From a virus: 43,336 bases of DNA. The translations under genes and the position numbers were made by a program. Each line of letters begins with the position of its first letter. Positions within the stretch are counted from its first letter, which is position 1. This document shows positions 1-7,517 of the stretch, one piece after another. Where the stretch lies: IMG/VR virus record IMGVR_UViG_3300042402_007381, positions 1-43,336 of that record; one strand, written 5' to 3'. The notes under the pieces are model-generated. The model did not search any database. It had not been told where the DNA came from and was given only the letters and a program-made list of their open reading frames with translations.

Positions 1-263
1 CAAAGTCTCGAGCTTATATCGTTGCCGAACCACAGGCATTAAGACAATTAGCTCGTGCTGCTGAATCCGCAGCTCGCAGTGCAATCGGGATGGAAACAGT
101 GACATTTTACACCAGTGATGGTCATGAATACGAACTTTTTATTGCCTGTGATCTGTCTGAAGAAGAATGGCAGCAATTGCCAGTGCCTTCAGATCGACGA
201 TCCGATCCCAGTCAATTAAACATTGTAAAAATCTACGACGAATTAAAAAACTCAGTCAAATAA
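1..263 (+). CDS. Partial hypothetical protein, C-terminal 86 residues
   Basis: The reading frame is open from the window edge (frame starting at base 3) to a TAA at 261-263. It is the only clear + strand gene in the first 9 kb. The visible part has an Ala/Arg-rich helix (residues about 10-28), then a beta-rich stretch TFYTSDGHEYELFIACDLSE and an acidic end. I do not recognise the family. It ends directly in a strong hairpin terminator. Its 5' end lies outside the window, so length and start are unknown. Confidence 0.6.
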   Translation, partial: KSRAYIVAEPQALRQLARAAESAARSAIGMETVTFYTSDGHEYELFIACDLSEEEWQQLPVPSDRRSDPSQLNIVKIYDELKNSVK

Positions 264-288
264 AAAGGCACCCGAAGGTGCCTTTTGA
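263..288. terminator. Bidirectional rho-independent terminator
   Basis: Perfect 10-bp hairpin: AAAAGGCACC (263-272), CGAA tetraloop, GGTGCCTTTT (277-286). Runs of A on the left and T on the right make it work in both directions. It closes the + strand gene that ends at 263 and the long minus-strand transcript arriving from the right. Confidence 0.9.
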
Positions 289-631
289 CTATTGGGTTAC
301 AAGGTAGTCAACCCCGTGAAGTTCAAGCGGCTAGCTTGAGGTCTCCAATGAATGTATCATCATTTGCAGATACTTTTTTGCTTCTATTACGGCTTCGGCA
401 TTACCGTGTTGTCCAGTCATCTATTACACGCCAATCGATACTGTTGCGGGCCCATTAGGAAGTATACTGTCTTGGCTCCTGGTCTTACGACATATCAACA
501 CACAAGTTCTGCTCTCATCTGATGTTCGAGCTTCAGATATTATCACAGTACACTTTCTGGTGGACCCGGAGGAGTACTGCCCTCCTCGTCTTGCTCGTCT
601 TTCGACTTCCTTCACACAACAATATAATTAT
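289..631 (-). other. Late-transcribed stretch with only tiny reading frames
   Basis: This stretch lies between the terminator and a TATAAATA promoter on the minus strand (629-636), so it should be transcribed leftwards. It holds a 63-codon frame (615-424, GTG start, Arg/Ser-rich) that I cannot support as a protein, followed after tandem stops TAA-TAG by an in-frame 29-codon ORF listed separately. It may be a small RNA or a leader rather than coding DNA. No tRNA fold is visible. Confidence 0.35.
331..420 (-). CDS. Putative 29-residue small protein
   Basis: ATG at 420-418, TAG at 333-331. The predicted peptide has Asn-Ala-Glu-Ala-Val-Ile-Glu-Ala-Lys-Lys followed by a hydrophobic Met-Met-Ile, which would form an amphipathic helix. 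It is too short for ordinary gene calling. It lies between a late promoter and the shared terminator, and there is no strong ribosome-binding site in front. Function unknown; it may be chance. Confidence 0.3.
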   Translation of the reverse strand: MTGQHGNAEAVIEAKKYLQMMIHSLETSS

Positions 632-636
632 TTATA
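629..636 (-). promoter_or_regulatory. T4-type late promoter TATAAATA
   Basis: Exact TATAAATA on the minus strand. It overlaps the stop codon of the 59-residue ORF upstream and would drive the 289-631 stretch. Confidence 0.55.
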
Positions 637-811
637 ACTTTTTTTGAGTAATATAACAGGTTCCTACTAAAGTCTTGTTTTGTTGTTGCATACTAGACTT
701 CTTCTGCTGTAGACCTATTTCACATGCTGCACGGGATTCATAAGCTCCAAATGTGCCCGATTCACTCTGTGTGCCCAAAACACTAAACGAAAATACCCAA
801 ACCCAAGACAT
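632..811 (-). CDS. Small hypothetical protein, 59 residues
   Basis: ATG at 811-809 behind a good ribosome-binding site (CTGAGG, about 8 bases upstream) and a late promoter AATAAATA at 841-848; TAA at 634-632. The product begins with a hydrophobic aromatic run (MSWVWVFSFSVLG), followed by a polar body with two cysteines (ACEIG and GTCYI). The start could be a membrane segment or simply a buried beta strand. No family recognised. It fills an otherwise empty gap downstream of the sugar operon. Confidence 0.55.
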   Translation of the reverse strand: MSWVWVFSFSVLGTQSESGTFGAYESRAACEIGLQQKKSSMQQQNKTLVGTCYITQKKL

Positions 812-832
812 ATTATATACCTCAGGACTAAA

Positions 833-1651
833 TTATACATTATTTATTAATTGTGCTTCAGCTATTAATTCATCAATGCAATCTGAGACTGTATACCGAG
901 GTCGATAACCTAAAGAAAATAATTTGTCACAGAACATAATCATATCCTGCGTAGATCCGTTGGCACTTTTGATAATTTGACTTCGGGATCTTATCTTATT
1001 GTGAGCATACTGCAGCAAATCAATAAACTTCATGGAATTATTATTGCCGATATTGTAAATGCTGTTAATAGGTGCACAGTTTAAGACTAAATCTATAGCA
1101 TGTGCCACATCGTTGACATGTATATAATCCCGTAGAAATTCCCCAGATTTGTGCACTATGATATCTTGATTGTCAACTAACTGTCTTATCATATAAGTGA
1201 GAACATTTTTCCGCAGAGATACTGTTTGATCTCCTGAACCAATTACATTGGCTAATCTCAGTATACGCCAATGAATACCAAATTGATTACAGTATTCAAT
1301 CAAAAGTTGCTCGGCTGTTCTTTTTGTAATACTATAAAAACCTCGTGGTCGACAATCCGAATCTTCTTTGTATGGTAATTCGGCATCACCATAGACAAAC
1401 CAACTACTGACAAAATTAAAAACCACTGATCTTGTTCGACAATGTTCTAAAACTGAAATCAGTTTTGTCAAGTTTGTTTCGATGTCAATATAGGGATTAT
1501 CTAAAATATTATAGTTGTCTACAGTACTAATGGTATAGAGAATTTGCCCCTGTTGTATTTGTGGAACTGAATCGTTCCTGTCGTTGACTACACAAGGAAA
1601 CAATCTGTCATAATGATTGCCGACGAATCCTCGACCAAAAAGATTTACCAT
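833..1651 (-). CDS. NAD(P)-dependent sugar epimerase/reductase (extended SDR)
   Basis: The 272-residue product has the extended-SDR pattern: nucleotide-binding GRGFVG near the N-terminus (residues 6-11), an SSWFVYG strand with the catalytic Ser, YSITK (Tyr-x3-Lys) about residue 127, and the RDYIHVNDVA strand common to nucleotide-sugar epimerases. It is shorter than typical family members (about 310). It overlaps the dehydrase gene upstream by 7 bases and is translated with it. Next to an E1-type dehydrase it could be the C4-keto reductase or an epimerase of a dideoxysugar path, such as the paratose/abequose synthase step. That assignment is inference. Confidence 0.8.
   Translation of the reverse strand: MVNLFGRGFVGNHYDRLFPCVVNDRNDSVPQIQQGQILYTISTVDNYNILDNPYIDIETNLTKLISVLEHCRTRSVVFNFVSSWFVYGDAELPYKEDSDCRPRGFYSITKRTAEQLLIEYCNQFGIHWRILRLANVIGSGDQTVSLRKNVLTYMIRQLVDNQDIIVHKSGEFLRDYIHVNDVAHAIDLVLNCAPINSIYNIGNNNSMKFIDLLQYAHNKIRSRSQIIKSANGSTQDMIMFCDKLFSLGYRPRYTVSDCIDELIAEAQLINNV
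841..848 (-). promoter_or_regulatory. T4-type late promoter AATAAATA
   Basis: AATAAATA on the minus strand, embedded in the last codons of the SDR gene. It is followed 29 bases later by the ATG of the 59-residue ORF with its own CTGAGG site. Confidence 0.5.
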
Positions 1652-2919
1652 TTTTCTATTACGGTCTTGATGTAGTCTAGAACTTGAGGGGTATAGCCAG
1701 GATTACAACCCAAAAAGAACACAAGATCTAAAGTCTTGTTGGCCTGGGGATATTTTTTGTAGTCAGCTAGGTGTCGGTAAGCAGGGTGCAACAATATATT
1801 ACCACCGAAATAATTTCTAGTTTGAATATTATGTGATTCAAAATGATCTACCAGCATTTCTTTTTCATTTTGATCCCTACAGACAACCGGAACACCAAAC
1901 CAACTTGGATCTGCACCTTCCACTGTGGAGACTGGTGTTAATCCAATATGAGCAACTAACCACGATTCTATAAGATTTTTATGTTGCCTTCTTAGACGGC
2001 AAATGTCATCGACTTTCAGTAATTGTTCTAGACCAATGGCACCTTGTAGATCCAACGGCTTGAGATTGTAGCCCATATTACTATAAATGTATTTGTGGTC
2101 AATGATGCCATCATAGTTTTCCAACCAGTAACTGAATCTCTTACCACAGGTACCGCAGGCCAAGGTATTGTTTTGTCCAGTACAATAACAATCTCTACCC
2201 CACCAACTAAAGCTTCTAGCAAGATCTATGAGATGTGGATCGTTACTACAGACCATACCACCTTCCCCTGTACAGATGTGATGGGCTGGATAAAAACTAC
2301 AAGACCATGCTGTATAATACTCATTGACATATCGATCTTTGTATAGTGATCCTAGACTATCACAGTTGTCGCCGATCAGTACTAGTTTGTGTCGATCTGC
2401 AATTGAAACCAACTTGTCCATGTCTGGTGGATTACCTAACACAGGGCTAACAAATATAGCTCGTGTTTTTTTAGTAATTGCATTTTCTAACAGATCAATA
2501 TCAAAGTTCAATGTAGAAAATTCAATGTCAATAAATTTGGGTCGAAGTTGATTTTGAACAATAGGTGCAATTGTAGTAGGAAAGCCCACAGGGCTGACAA
2601 TAATTTCGTCTTGATCTTGCCAACGAAATCGTTTTTTTAGTGCTGCAATCATTACTAGGTTAGCACTGCTACCACTATTGACCATATGGCTTCGTGCTAC
2701 ATGGTATTTGTCTGCAAATTTTTGTTGAAACTCTTCGACTTTGTTTCCGCTAACTATCCAATCGCCTTCTAAGACCGACTGCAATATAGCAGTGATTTCT
2801 TTGTTATCCCAATAAGGTCCTGAATAAAGAACTTTGTCTCGACCAGGCTGAAAATTTCTGTAATCACTGATATATTTCGGATTAAACTTCTTAGCAAATT
2901 GTTCTAAACTGTCGTTCAT
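1645..2919 (-). CDS. rfbH: CDP-4-dehydro-6-deoxyglucose 3-dehydrase-like (E1/RfbH type)
   Basis: A 424-residue DegT/DnrJ/EryC1/StrS-fold protein. Ordinary members bind PLP with a Lys; here the site reads SFYPAHH (residues 208-214), with His in place of Lys, which is the mark of the E1 dehydrases (RfbH/DdhC/AscC) that remove the C3 hydroxyl for 3,6-dideoxyhexoses. C186, C244, C246 and C255 or C258 give a four-cysteine pattern with the 57-residue spacer expected for the E1 [2Fe-2S] cluster. The partner reductase E3 and the CDP-glucose enzymes are not in the window, so the host or the rest of the phage must supply them. Its start overlaps the stop of the upstream DUF4422 gene (TAATG). Confidence 0.85.
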   Translation of the reverse strand: MNDSLEQFAKKFNPKYISDYRNFQPGRDKVLYSGPYWDNKEITAILQSVLEGDWIVSGNKVEEFQQKFADKYHVARSHMVNSGSSANLVMIAALKKRFRWQDQDEIIVSPVGFPTTIAPIVQNQLRPKFIDIEFSTLNFDIDLLENAITKKTRAIFVSPVLGNPPDMDKLVSIADRHKLVLIGDNCDSLGSLYKDRYVNEYYTAWSCSFYPAHHICTGEGGMVCSNDPHLIDLARSFSWWGRDCYCTGQNNTLACGTCGKRFSYWLENYDGIIDHKYIYSNMGYNLKPLDLQGAIGLEQLLKVDDICRLRRQHKNLIESWLVAHIGLTPVSTVEGADPSWFGVPVVCRDQNEKEMLVDHFESHNIQTRNYFGGNILLHPAYRHLADYKKYPQANKTLDLVFFLGCNPGYTPQVLDYIKTVIEKW

Positions 2920-3635
2920 TACATTACTCTTACATCAATGGGTACAATATCTATGGGTCCTAGGAAATGTCGACTGTTATTAGCAATGATAGTCATTAAT
3001 CGCTCTGACAAAAAAGCAATTAGCCTTGAGCTTTTATAGCGACCGTGATCTATATAAGGTAATGCATATTTACTACCTTCGTAGATCTCAAATAACATTT
3101 CAAACATTAGAGCACACAATCTATCAAACAAAGACCTATCACAAAAGAACATGTTGCAGCCAAAGATATAATTGAGATTCTCCATGGATCTAACCTGTTG
3201 ATCAGTGATCTTAATTTTATTTTGTCGAGCCGCTTCATATAAAATCTGCAGCATAGTAGACCCATGGAAATAACTAAATTGATTTACTATATTCTCTTGT
3301 AGATCAATTTTATAGACATACAGGGTATTCTTTGTTAACTTGAGATCATTAACTGCTTGATCATTCCAAAATCTTCGATATTGATTAGTGCCCAAATATT
3401 CGTGATAAGTATTTTTCCAAACCCAATATAAACCAGTAAGATCCCCAAAATATCTATTTAGATCGCTGATATTTTCGCCACTGTCATCTAAGATACAATC
3501 TTGAAGTTGATAGAGTTTACGCTGTCTCGAATCCAGTGAAGCTGCATTGCAAATAATATCTCGCTGATTGAACTGTCGATGCCGAGCTGATCTGGCCGCA
3601 ATACAATTACAGTATAATTGAAGATCTTGAGTCAT
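2919..3635 (-). CDS. DUF4422 glycosyltransferase-like protein
   Basis: The 238-residue product shows the DUF4422 landmarks: a DLTGLYWVWKN block, a TNQYRRFW block and, near the C-terminus, a Tyr-rich stretch leading to FLSERL. DUF4422 proteins occur with capsule and LPS glycosyltransferases. It lies between the dehydrase and a DNA methyltransferase gene, overlapping the latter by 4 bases (ATGA). Most likely it transfers the unusual sugar to a surface or virion acceptor; the acceptor is unknown. Confidence 0.75.
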   Translation of the reverse strand: MTQDLQLYCNCIAARSARHRQFNQRDIICNAASLDSRQRKLYQLQDCILDDSGENISDLNRYFGDLTGLYWVWKNTYHEYLGTNQYRRFWNDQAVNDLKLTKNTLYVYKIDLQENIVNQFSYFHGSTMLQILYEAARQNKIKITDQQVRSMENLNYIFGCNMFFCDRSLFDRLCALMFEMLFEIYEGSKYALPYIDHGRYKSSRLIAFLSERLMTIIANNSRHFLGPIDIVPIDVRVM

Positions 3636-4873
3636 TGCTTTTCAAACAACCAAAGATCTTCGAAATTCCCACCTCGGGTTTTCTTGGCTTGTCTACTGCC
3701 GCCAATAGCACTCCATTGTACCTGATAGTGTTTATATCCGGAAAAGAAACGCTCGGCAACTTGTCGCATATCTTCGCTGATGTTTGTGACTTTCTTTTCT
3801 GCATTGCGATAGTTACTGATAACAAAACCAAATCTGGCACCGGGTCGCATAACAGCTCGACACAGTTCTACTGTCTTGGCCCAATAGCCTTCCAACCAAT
3901 CTTGATAGTTGGGAAAATTATCGATACTTTGATCTTCGCTATTGTAAATTTCTAAATCAAAGTAGGGTGGACTAAGAAGCACAGCATCAACTTGATTGCG
4001 ATATCTATCAATGAAATTATGTCTTTGATCAAGTTGTTCGCTAGGGCAAAGATAAAGATCCACTTCGCGCTCTGGTAAAACCAATAGGCTACGATGTTGA
4101 TAGTTTCTGTATGCAATATCGAGATTACGGCCATTCTCTACTACTGCCGGAATGACATCAGTTGCTACAAATCTAGTAAATTTGCTGCTATAGAAAGCCA
4201 GTTGATAGGCATTCCACCCCATGACCGGAGCAAAAAGTGTTTGCCCTGTGAAAAGATTGTCTAAGATACTTTTATATGTGGCAGGATTAAAAGTACTGGG
4301 TCTATTTGCACCCATCATAAATGCGCGCCAAAAGTCTCTGCTATCTCCGTTATAGCGACAGATCTGATCAAAGAATGCCGGACCGACCAAACTGTTTCTT
4401 AGACGGAATTGTTCCATCATGACCTTTAGCAGTCCAAAGACATATTCACTGTCTTGGCTGTACCATTTTTTTGTATTGAAATAATCAACAAAGTTTATGT
4501 TTTTACATAGTCTCCCATACTTGGCATTTGTGCGTCCAGAAAACACCCGACCATCAAAACAGTCTGCATGTGGGATATCAAAGTAAAAATCGATAGATTC
4601 TTTTAATGCTGCTTGACTGTCAAACCATACTGACAGATTTTCTTCTGCATCGGTGACTAAGATCTCATAGAGTTTTTGTTTGAATTCCATCAAACGATGT
4701 TGACGATTATCTTTTTTAGATACTCTAGCAATAAAACTGTCAAGATCTTGTCTGACAGCAAAGCTACCAGATGTATCCGAAATGTCGAGAACAGCAATCT
4801 GTTGACAGAATTGCTCAAAGGATGGCTTAGGCAAATTGAATAATTTTAAAAAGTCCTGACGAGAAAATACCAT
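3632..4873 (-). CDS. DNA methyltransferase (N4/N6 type)
   Basis: 413 residues. The catalytic amino-methyltransferase motif IV appears as LLSPPYFD (about residues 304-311), followed by a target-handling segment and a C-terminal VISNY strand typical of the beta fold. The SAM-binding motif I is diverged (FAPVMGWNAYQLAF about residue 218). The N-terminal 200 residues are alpha-helical and of unknown role, perhaps target recognition. It starts one base after the stop of the possible nuclease gene upstream, so the two are probably co-translated. It may protect phage DNA from restriction, or form a phage-borne modification pair. Confidence 0.7.
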   Translation of the reverse strand: MVFSRQDFLKLFNLPKPSFEQFCQQIAVLDISDTSGSFAVRQDLDSFIARVSKKDNRQHRLMEFKQKLYEILVTDAEENLSVWFDSQAALKESIDFYFDIPHADCFDGRVFSGRTNAKYGRLCKNINFVDYFNTKKWYSQDSEYVFGLLKVMMEQFRLRNSLVGPAFFDQICRYNGDSRDFWRAFMMGANRPSTFNPATYKSILDNLFTGQTLFAPVMGWNAYQLAFYSSKFTRFVATDVIPAVVENGRNLDIAYRNYQHRSLLVLPEREVDLYLCPSEQLDQRHNFIDRYRNQVDAVLLSPPYFDLEIYNSEDQSIDNFPNYQDWLEGYWAKTVELCRAVMRPGARFGFVISNYRNAEKKVTNISEDMRQVAERFFSGYKHYQVQWSAIGGSRQAKKTRGGNFEDLWLFEKQ

Positions 4874-4874
4874 A

Positions 4875-5426
4875 TTAGAGATGTATCACAGTGCAATGGT
4901 TAATAATTTCTATTTTAACAGGTCTAAGAGTTTTCAGCAATTTTTCTGGTACTACGATAGCGTCGTGGTTGGGTTTGCCTTTGGCTATCCATTTTTGTCG
5001 TTCTCGATCTAGACAATTTTTGACCACCGAGATCCCATTGGCAGTGCTGATGTCATAGATCCGCACGATAGCAAGATTATCTTTGCGCCTAACTGCAAAG
5101 ATATATCTAGAGGATTTATCAGTTTCCTGTGCATGAAATTGCCAGCCGCTATTACCTACTGTACCTTTCTGTGTCGGCATTTTAGTTGCACATTTGCGTT
5201 CAATCAGAACAGACCGGCTGCGGCCGTCTTCGCCATTTCTATGAAAATTAGGTTGGTAATCGGGATCATATTGACTGATGATTTCCCACATTGACAAACT
5301 GCTCAAAATGTCGTTACTGAGAATGTCTATTTTGTGTTTGTCGAATGCTGTTTTATGTTCTTGAAAAATACGATTCCTGTGATTGATAAGATCAAGGATA
5401 GAGTCTTTAGGCAAATAAATTGGCAT
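4875..5426 (-). CDS. Unknown protein, possible PD-(D/E)XK nuclease
   Basis: 183 residues, ribosome-binding site AGAGGG before the ATG. No family is recognised with certainty. The stretch EDGRSRSVLIERK (about residues 65-78) has an acidic residue, a hydrophobic strand and E-x-K, the spacing seen in PD-(D/E)XK nucleases; a Trp/Gln/His stretch and a further beta strand (YIFAVRR) follow. Placed directly before a DNA methyltransferase gene, it could be a restriction-type partner or a specificity factor. The motif is short, so this is tentative. Confidence 0.5.
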   Translation of the reverse strand: MPIYLPKDSILDLINHRNRIFQEHKTAFDKHKIDILSNDILSSLSMWEIISQYDPDYQPNFHRNGEDGRSRSVLIERKCATKMPTQKGTVGNSGWQFHAQETDKSSRYIFAVRRKDNLAIVRIYDISTANGISVVKNCLDRERQKWIAKGKPNHDAIVVPEKLLKTLRPVKIEIINHCTVIHL

Positions 5427-5430
5427 AGTT

Positions 5431-5907
5431 TCAGCCCTCTACTTGTGTTACTGAAACTTGACATCGAGCAAGGAATTCTAAACCATCTGTGTTGCGATAT
5501 TGATGTCTATAATAGACCTGTTGAATACCTGCCCCATAGATACTTTTGGAGCATTCCATACAGGGTGCATGGGTAATAAACATTGTTGCACCCAGCCCCG
5601 ATTCTGTTGTTCTTGCCAACTTATCTATGGCATTCCGTTCGGCATGCAAGACCTCGGGTTTGGTTTTCAATTCCTTAGTGAAGTTGTTATTGTCATAACG
5701 AGGATCTGTTTTTGCAACATCAACTACCTCTTCACAGGTATTATCCCAGCCTGCTGGCATACCGTTATAGCCAATGGAAATAATTCTATCATCTTTGACA
5801 ATAATCGCACCTACCTGTAATCGCATCGCTGAACTGAGCTGACTGAACCGTTCAGCCACATCCATGAAGGCCGTTATGAATTTTGGTTTCATGATTGTGG
5901 CCGCCAT
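5431..5907 (-). CDS. Deoxycytidylate (dCMP) deaminase
   Basis: 158 residues with both zinc-binding motifs of cytidine/deoxycytidylate deaminases: HAERNAIDK (His plus catalytic Glu, about residue 90) and PCMECSKSIYGAG (Cys-x2-Cys, about residue 114). A Zn-dependent deaminase of this type turns dCMP into dUMP for thymidylate synthesis; T4 encodes one as gene cd. An alternative ATG at 5892 (MKPKFITAF) would align better with many family N-termini. It overlaps the 60-residue gene upstream by 19 bases. Confidence 0.9.
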   Translation of the reverse strand: MAATIMKPKFITAFMDVAERFSQLSSAMRLQVGAIIVKDDRIISIGYNGMPAGWDNTCEEVVDVAKTDPRYDNNNFTKELKTKPEVLHAERNAIDKLARTTESGLGATMFITHAPCMECSKSIYGAGIQQVYYRHQYRNTDGLEFLARCQVSVTQVEG

Positions 5908-6071
5908 TCTACACGACCCAAGCGATCTACCTTGGCAACACTTTCTAGTCTTTGTATCTCAATGTATTCTTTTCTGTCAACCAAGACATGTCCGCCTCGA
6001 TCCAGTAAGAGTTGTACTGTGGATCTAGCAGATTCATTTAACGGTTCAAATTTTTTAAAAGTCTTTTTCAT
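5889..6071 (-). CDS. Small hypothetical protein, 60 residues
   Basis: A basic N-terminus, then an amphipathic helix (STVQLLLDRGGHVLVDRKEY) and a charged tail. It overlaps its neighbours on both sides, in keeping with a translated gene in a phage operon. Family not recognised. Confidence 0.5.
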   Translation of the reverse strand: MKKTFKKFEPLNESARSTVQLLLDRGGHVLVDRKEYIEIQRLESVAKVDRLGRVEWRPQS

Positions 6072-6396
6072 TATATGCCCACTTTAATTTAAACCACTCA
6101 ATTTGAGCAGTGGATCTTACTAATACGCGGAATTTTTCAGAAATAAAACACCAATCTTGGTTACGAAATTCATCAGATAAGTCTTCTCTGATTTTGTATT
6201 CCATGCTAGGTCCCCAAGTTTCCCATGCCCAATGTACTAGTCGAGTAAAATTAGTTGCTATTTCTTCTGTGGAAATAATTCTGTAAGTTTTAATTTGTCC
6301 GTGTGGTTTAGAAAGAAATCTATGCCGACAATCTAGACTATATTGAAACTCAGGAAACCCGGTATATCTTTGATCTAATTTTGTAACTTGGTACAT
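6055..6396 (-). CDS. Hypothetical protein, 113 residues
   Basis: Aromatic-rich (many Trp, Tyr, Phe), with no signal peptide or membrane segment. It is the first gene of the leftward operon that runs to about 830, just downstream of tRNA-Arg. A TAAATA element lies only two bases before the ATG. Family not recognised. Confidence 0.6.
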   Translation of the reverse strand: MYQVTKLDQRYTGFPEFQYSLDCRHRFLSKPHGQIKTYRIISTEEIATNFTRLVHWAWETWGPSMEYKIREDLSDEFRNQDWCFISEKFRVLVRSTAQIEWFKLKWAYNEKDF

Positions 6397-6398
6397 GA

Positions 6399-6406
6399 TA
6401 TTTACT
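6399..6406 (-). promoter_or_regulatory. Late-promoter-like AGTAAATA at the ATG
   Basis: AGTAAATA followed by TC and the ATG at 6396. The match to TATAAATA is weaker and the spacing shorter than at the other sites. Confidence 0.3.
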
Positions 6407-6413
6407 ATTTGTT

Positions 6414-6489
<76 letters not shown>

Positions 6490-6533
6490 AAACTCTATAA
6501 AATTTTATATTTTTATTAGATGTCTGTCAACAA

Positions 6534-6833
6534 TTATCTGCAGACTTGTCTATAATAGGCAATCCTACCCCAATGATCATAGTATGGAGTCTGATAGCAA
6601 GTGGGACGGTAATAGTAAACAGGAGGGGGAGGAGGAGGGGGTGCAGGATAAACATAGACCGGAGGTGGTGCATAATATTCGGGCTGCGGTTGATTGGCAG
6701 ATTCAATAACTCGACCAATTACCCATGCACCTACAAGACCCTGTAAGACGCCTTGTCCACGCTCACTGAGCGCATAAGCTGAGGTCATGGAACAACCTAA
6801 TATAATTGCAGCAATAGTTTTGGTCAGTTTCAT
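6534..6833 (-). CDS. Secreted Pro/Tyr-rich small protein, possible lipoprotein
   Basis: 99 residues: MKLTKTIAAIILGC is a typical signal peptide with a lipobox-like I-L-G-C, or signal peptidase I cleavage after AYA. A short GQGVLQGLVGAWVIGRVI segment follows, then a Pro/Tyr-rich tail with about seven consecutive prolines and two late cysteines. It is probably an envelope-attached protein made late in infection; a late-promoter motif ends five bases before the ATG and there is no Shine-Dalgarno. Role unknown. Confidence 0.65.
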   Translation of the reverse strand: MKLTKTIAAIILGCSMTSAYALSERGQGVLQGLVGAWVIGRVIESANQPQPEYYAPPPVYVYPAPPPPPPPVYYYRPTCYQTPYYDHWGRIAYYRQVCR

Positions 6834-6838
6834 ACAGT

Positions 6839-6846
6839 TATTTACC
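6839..6846 (-). promoter_or_regulatory. Late-promoter-like GGTAAATA, 5 bases before ATG
   Basis: GGTAAATA, then ACTGT, then the ATG at 6833. Expected transcription start coincides with the start codon. Confidence 0.5.
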
Positions 6847-6891
6847 AGTAGTGAAGTTAATCAGTATTTTAAACATCAATAACAAAGAAAA

Positions 6892-6967
6892 TGGAGTGAG
6901 CGATAGGATTCGAACCTACATAAAACAGATTTGCAATCTGCTCCCTGGCCATTCGGGTCACACTCAC
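6892..6967 (-). tRNA. tRNA-Cys(GCA)
   Basis: Acceptor GTGAGTG pairs with CGCTCAC, anticodon loop TTGCAAA (GCA), T-loop TTCGAAT, discriminator T, CCA encoded at 6894-6892. All stems form. Confidence 0.92.
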
Positions 6968-6973
6968 ATCGGG

Positions 6974-7044
6974 TAGGGGTACCAGGACTCGAACCTAGAC
7001 AAGCGGAATCAAAATCCGATGTGCTGCCATTACACCATACCCCA
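6974..7044 (-). tRNA. tRNA-Gln(TTG)
   Basis: Acceptor TGGGGTA with TACCCCT (first pair open, as the 1-72 pair is often weak in tRNA-Gln), anticodon loop TTTTGAT (TTG), T-loop TTCGAGT, discriminator A. CCA is not encoded: the next bases are CCC, so the host must add the end. It lies six bases upstream of tRNA-Cys. Confidence 0.92.
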
Positions 7045-7096
7045 ATAGAACTCGTTATTTTAAACAAATGGAATAAAAAATCCTGCCTTAAACCTG

Positions 7097-7504
7097 TTAG
7101 TATCGAGGAGGTCCTTTGCTGGCTAGGAAAGCACTATTTATATCCCACCATTCCCCATCGAAATATTCCACTTCAAGTAGATCAGCAGGTACCGTTCTAG
7201 GTACGACTATTTCTTCATTGTCACGCTGAATCCCACGGGGATTGTGTGGATAAAGTCCAAAGAGATCCACCAAATCTTTCCATCGAACTCTAAACAAAGT
7301 AGATTCTTCTTTGGTGACATGATAGTAACCACCTTCGGGGGTATAGGCAAAATATACTCCTGGTCCTGCGTACCCTGTAGAGCTAGGTCGAAGCCCCTTC
7401 TTTAAGATGCTTAAAAGCCCTTGCTCTAGATTCGGCAAATAAGAAGCATGGTACACATACTGACCTGGCTCTCTTGTTTCATTCAGGATTGCGGTTATTT
7501 TCAT
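7097..7504 (-). CDS. ADP-ribosyltransferase-like protein
   Basis: 135 residues. The pattern YVYHAS, then ILKKGLRPS and GPGVYFAYTP, followed by late acidic EEIVVP and LLEVEYFD strands, resembles the H-Y-E fold shared by ADP-ribosyltransferases and Tpt1/KptA-type RNA 2'-phosphotransferases. H19 would bind NAD+, Tyr of GVYF would stack, and a late Glu would be catalytic. It sits inside the tRNA cluster, so RNA as well as host protein is a possible target. Family membership is by eye only. A late promoter ends five bases before the ATG. Confidence 0.5.
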   Translation of the reverse strand: MKITAILNETREPGQYVYHASYLPNLEQGLLSILKKGLRPSSTGYAGPGVYFAYTPEGGYYHVTKEESTLFRVRWKDLVDLFGLYPHNPRGIQRDNEEIVVPRTVPADLLEVEYFDGEWWDINSAFLASKGPPRY

Positions 7505-7509
7505 AACTG

Positions 7510-7517
7510 TATTTATT
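7510..7517 (-). promoter_or_regulatory. T4-type late promoter AATAAATA, 5 bases before ATG
   Basis: AATAAATA, then CAGTT, then ATG at 7504; no Shine-Dalgarno between. Confidence 0.55.

Noticed and set aside
424-615. 63-codon protein on the minus strand
   Set aside because: Composition (Arg/Ser-rich, no structure) and weak start; kept only as part of the transcribed stretch.
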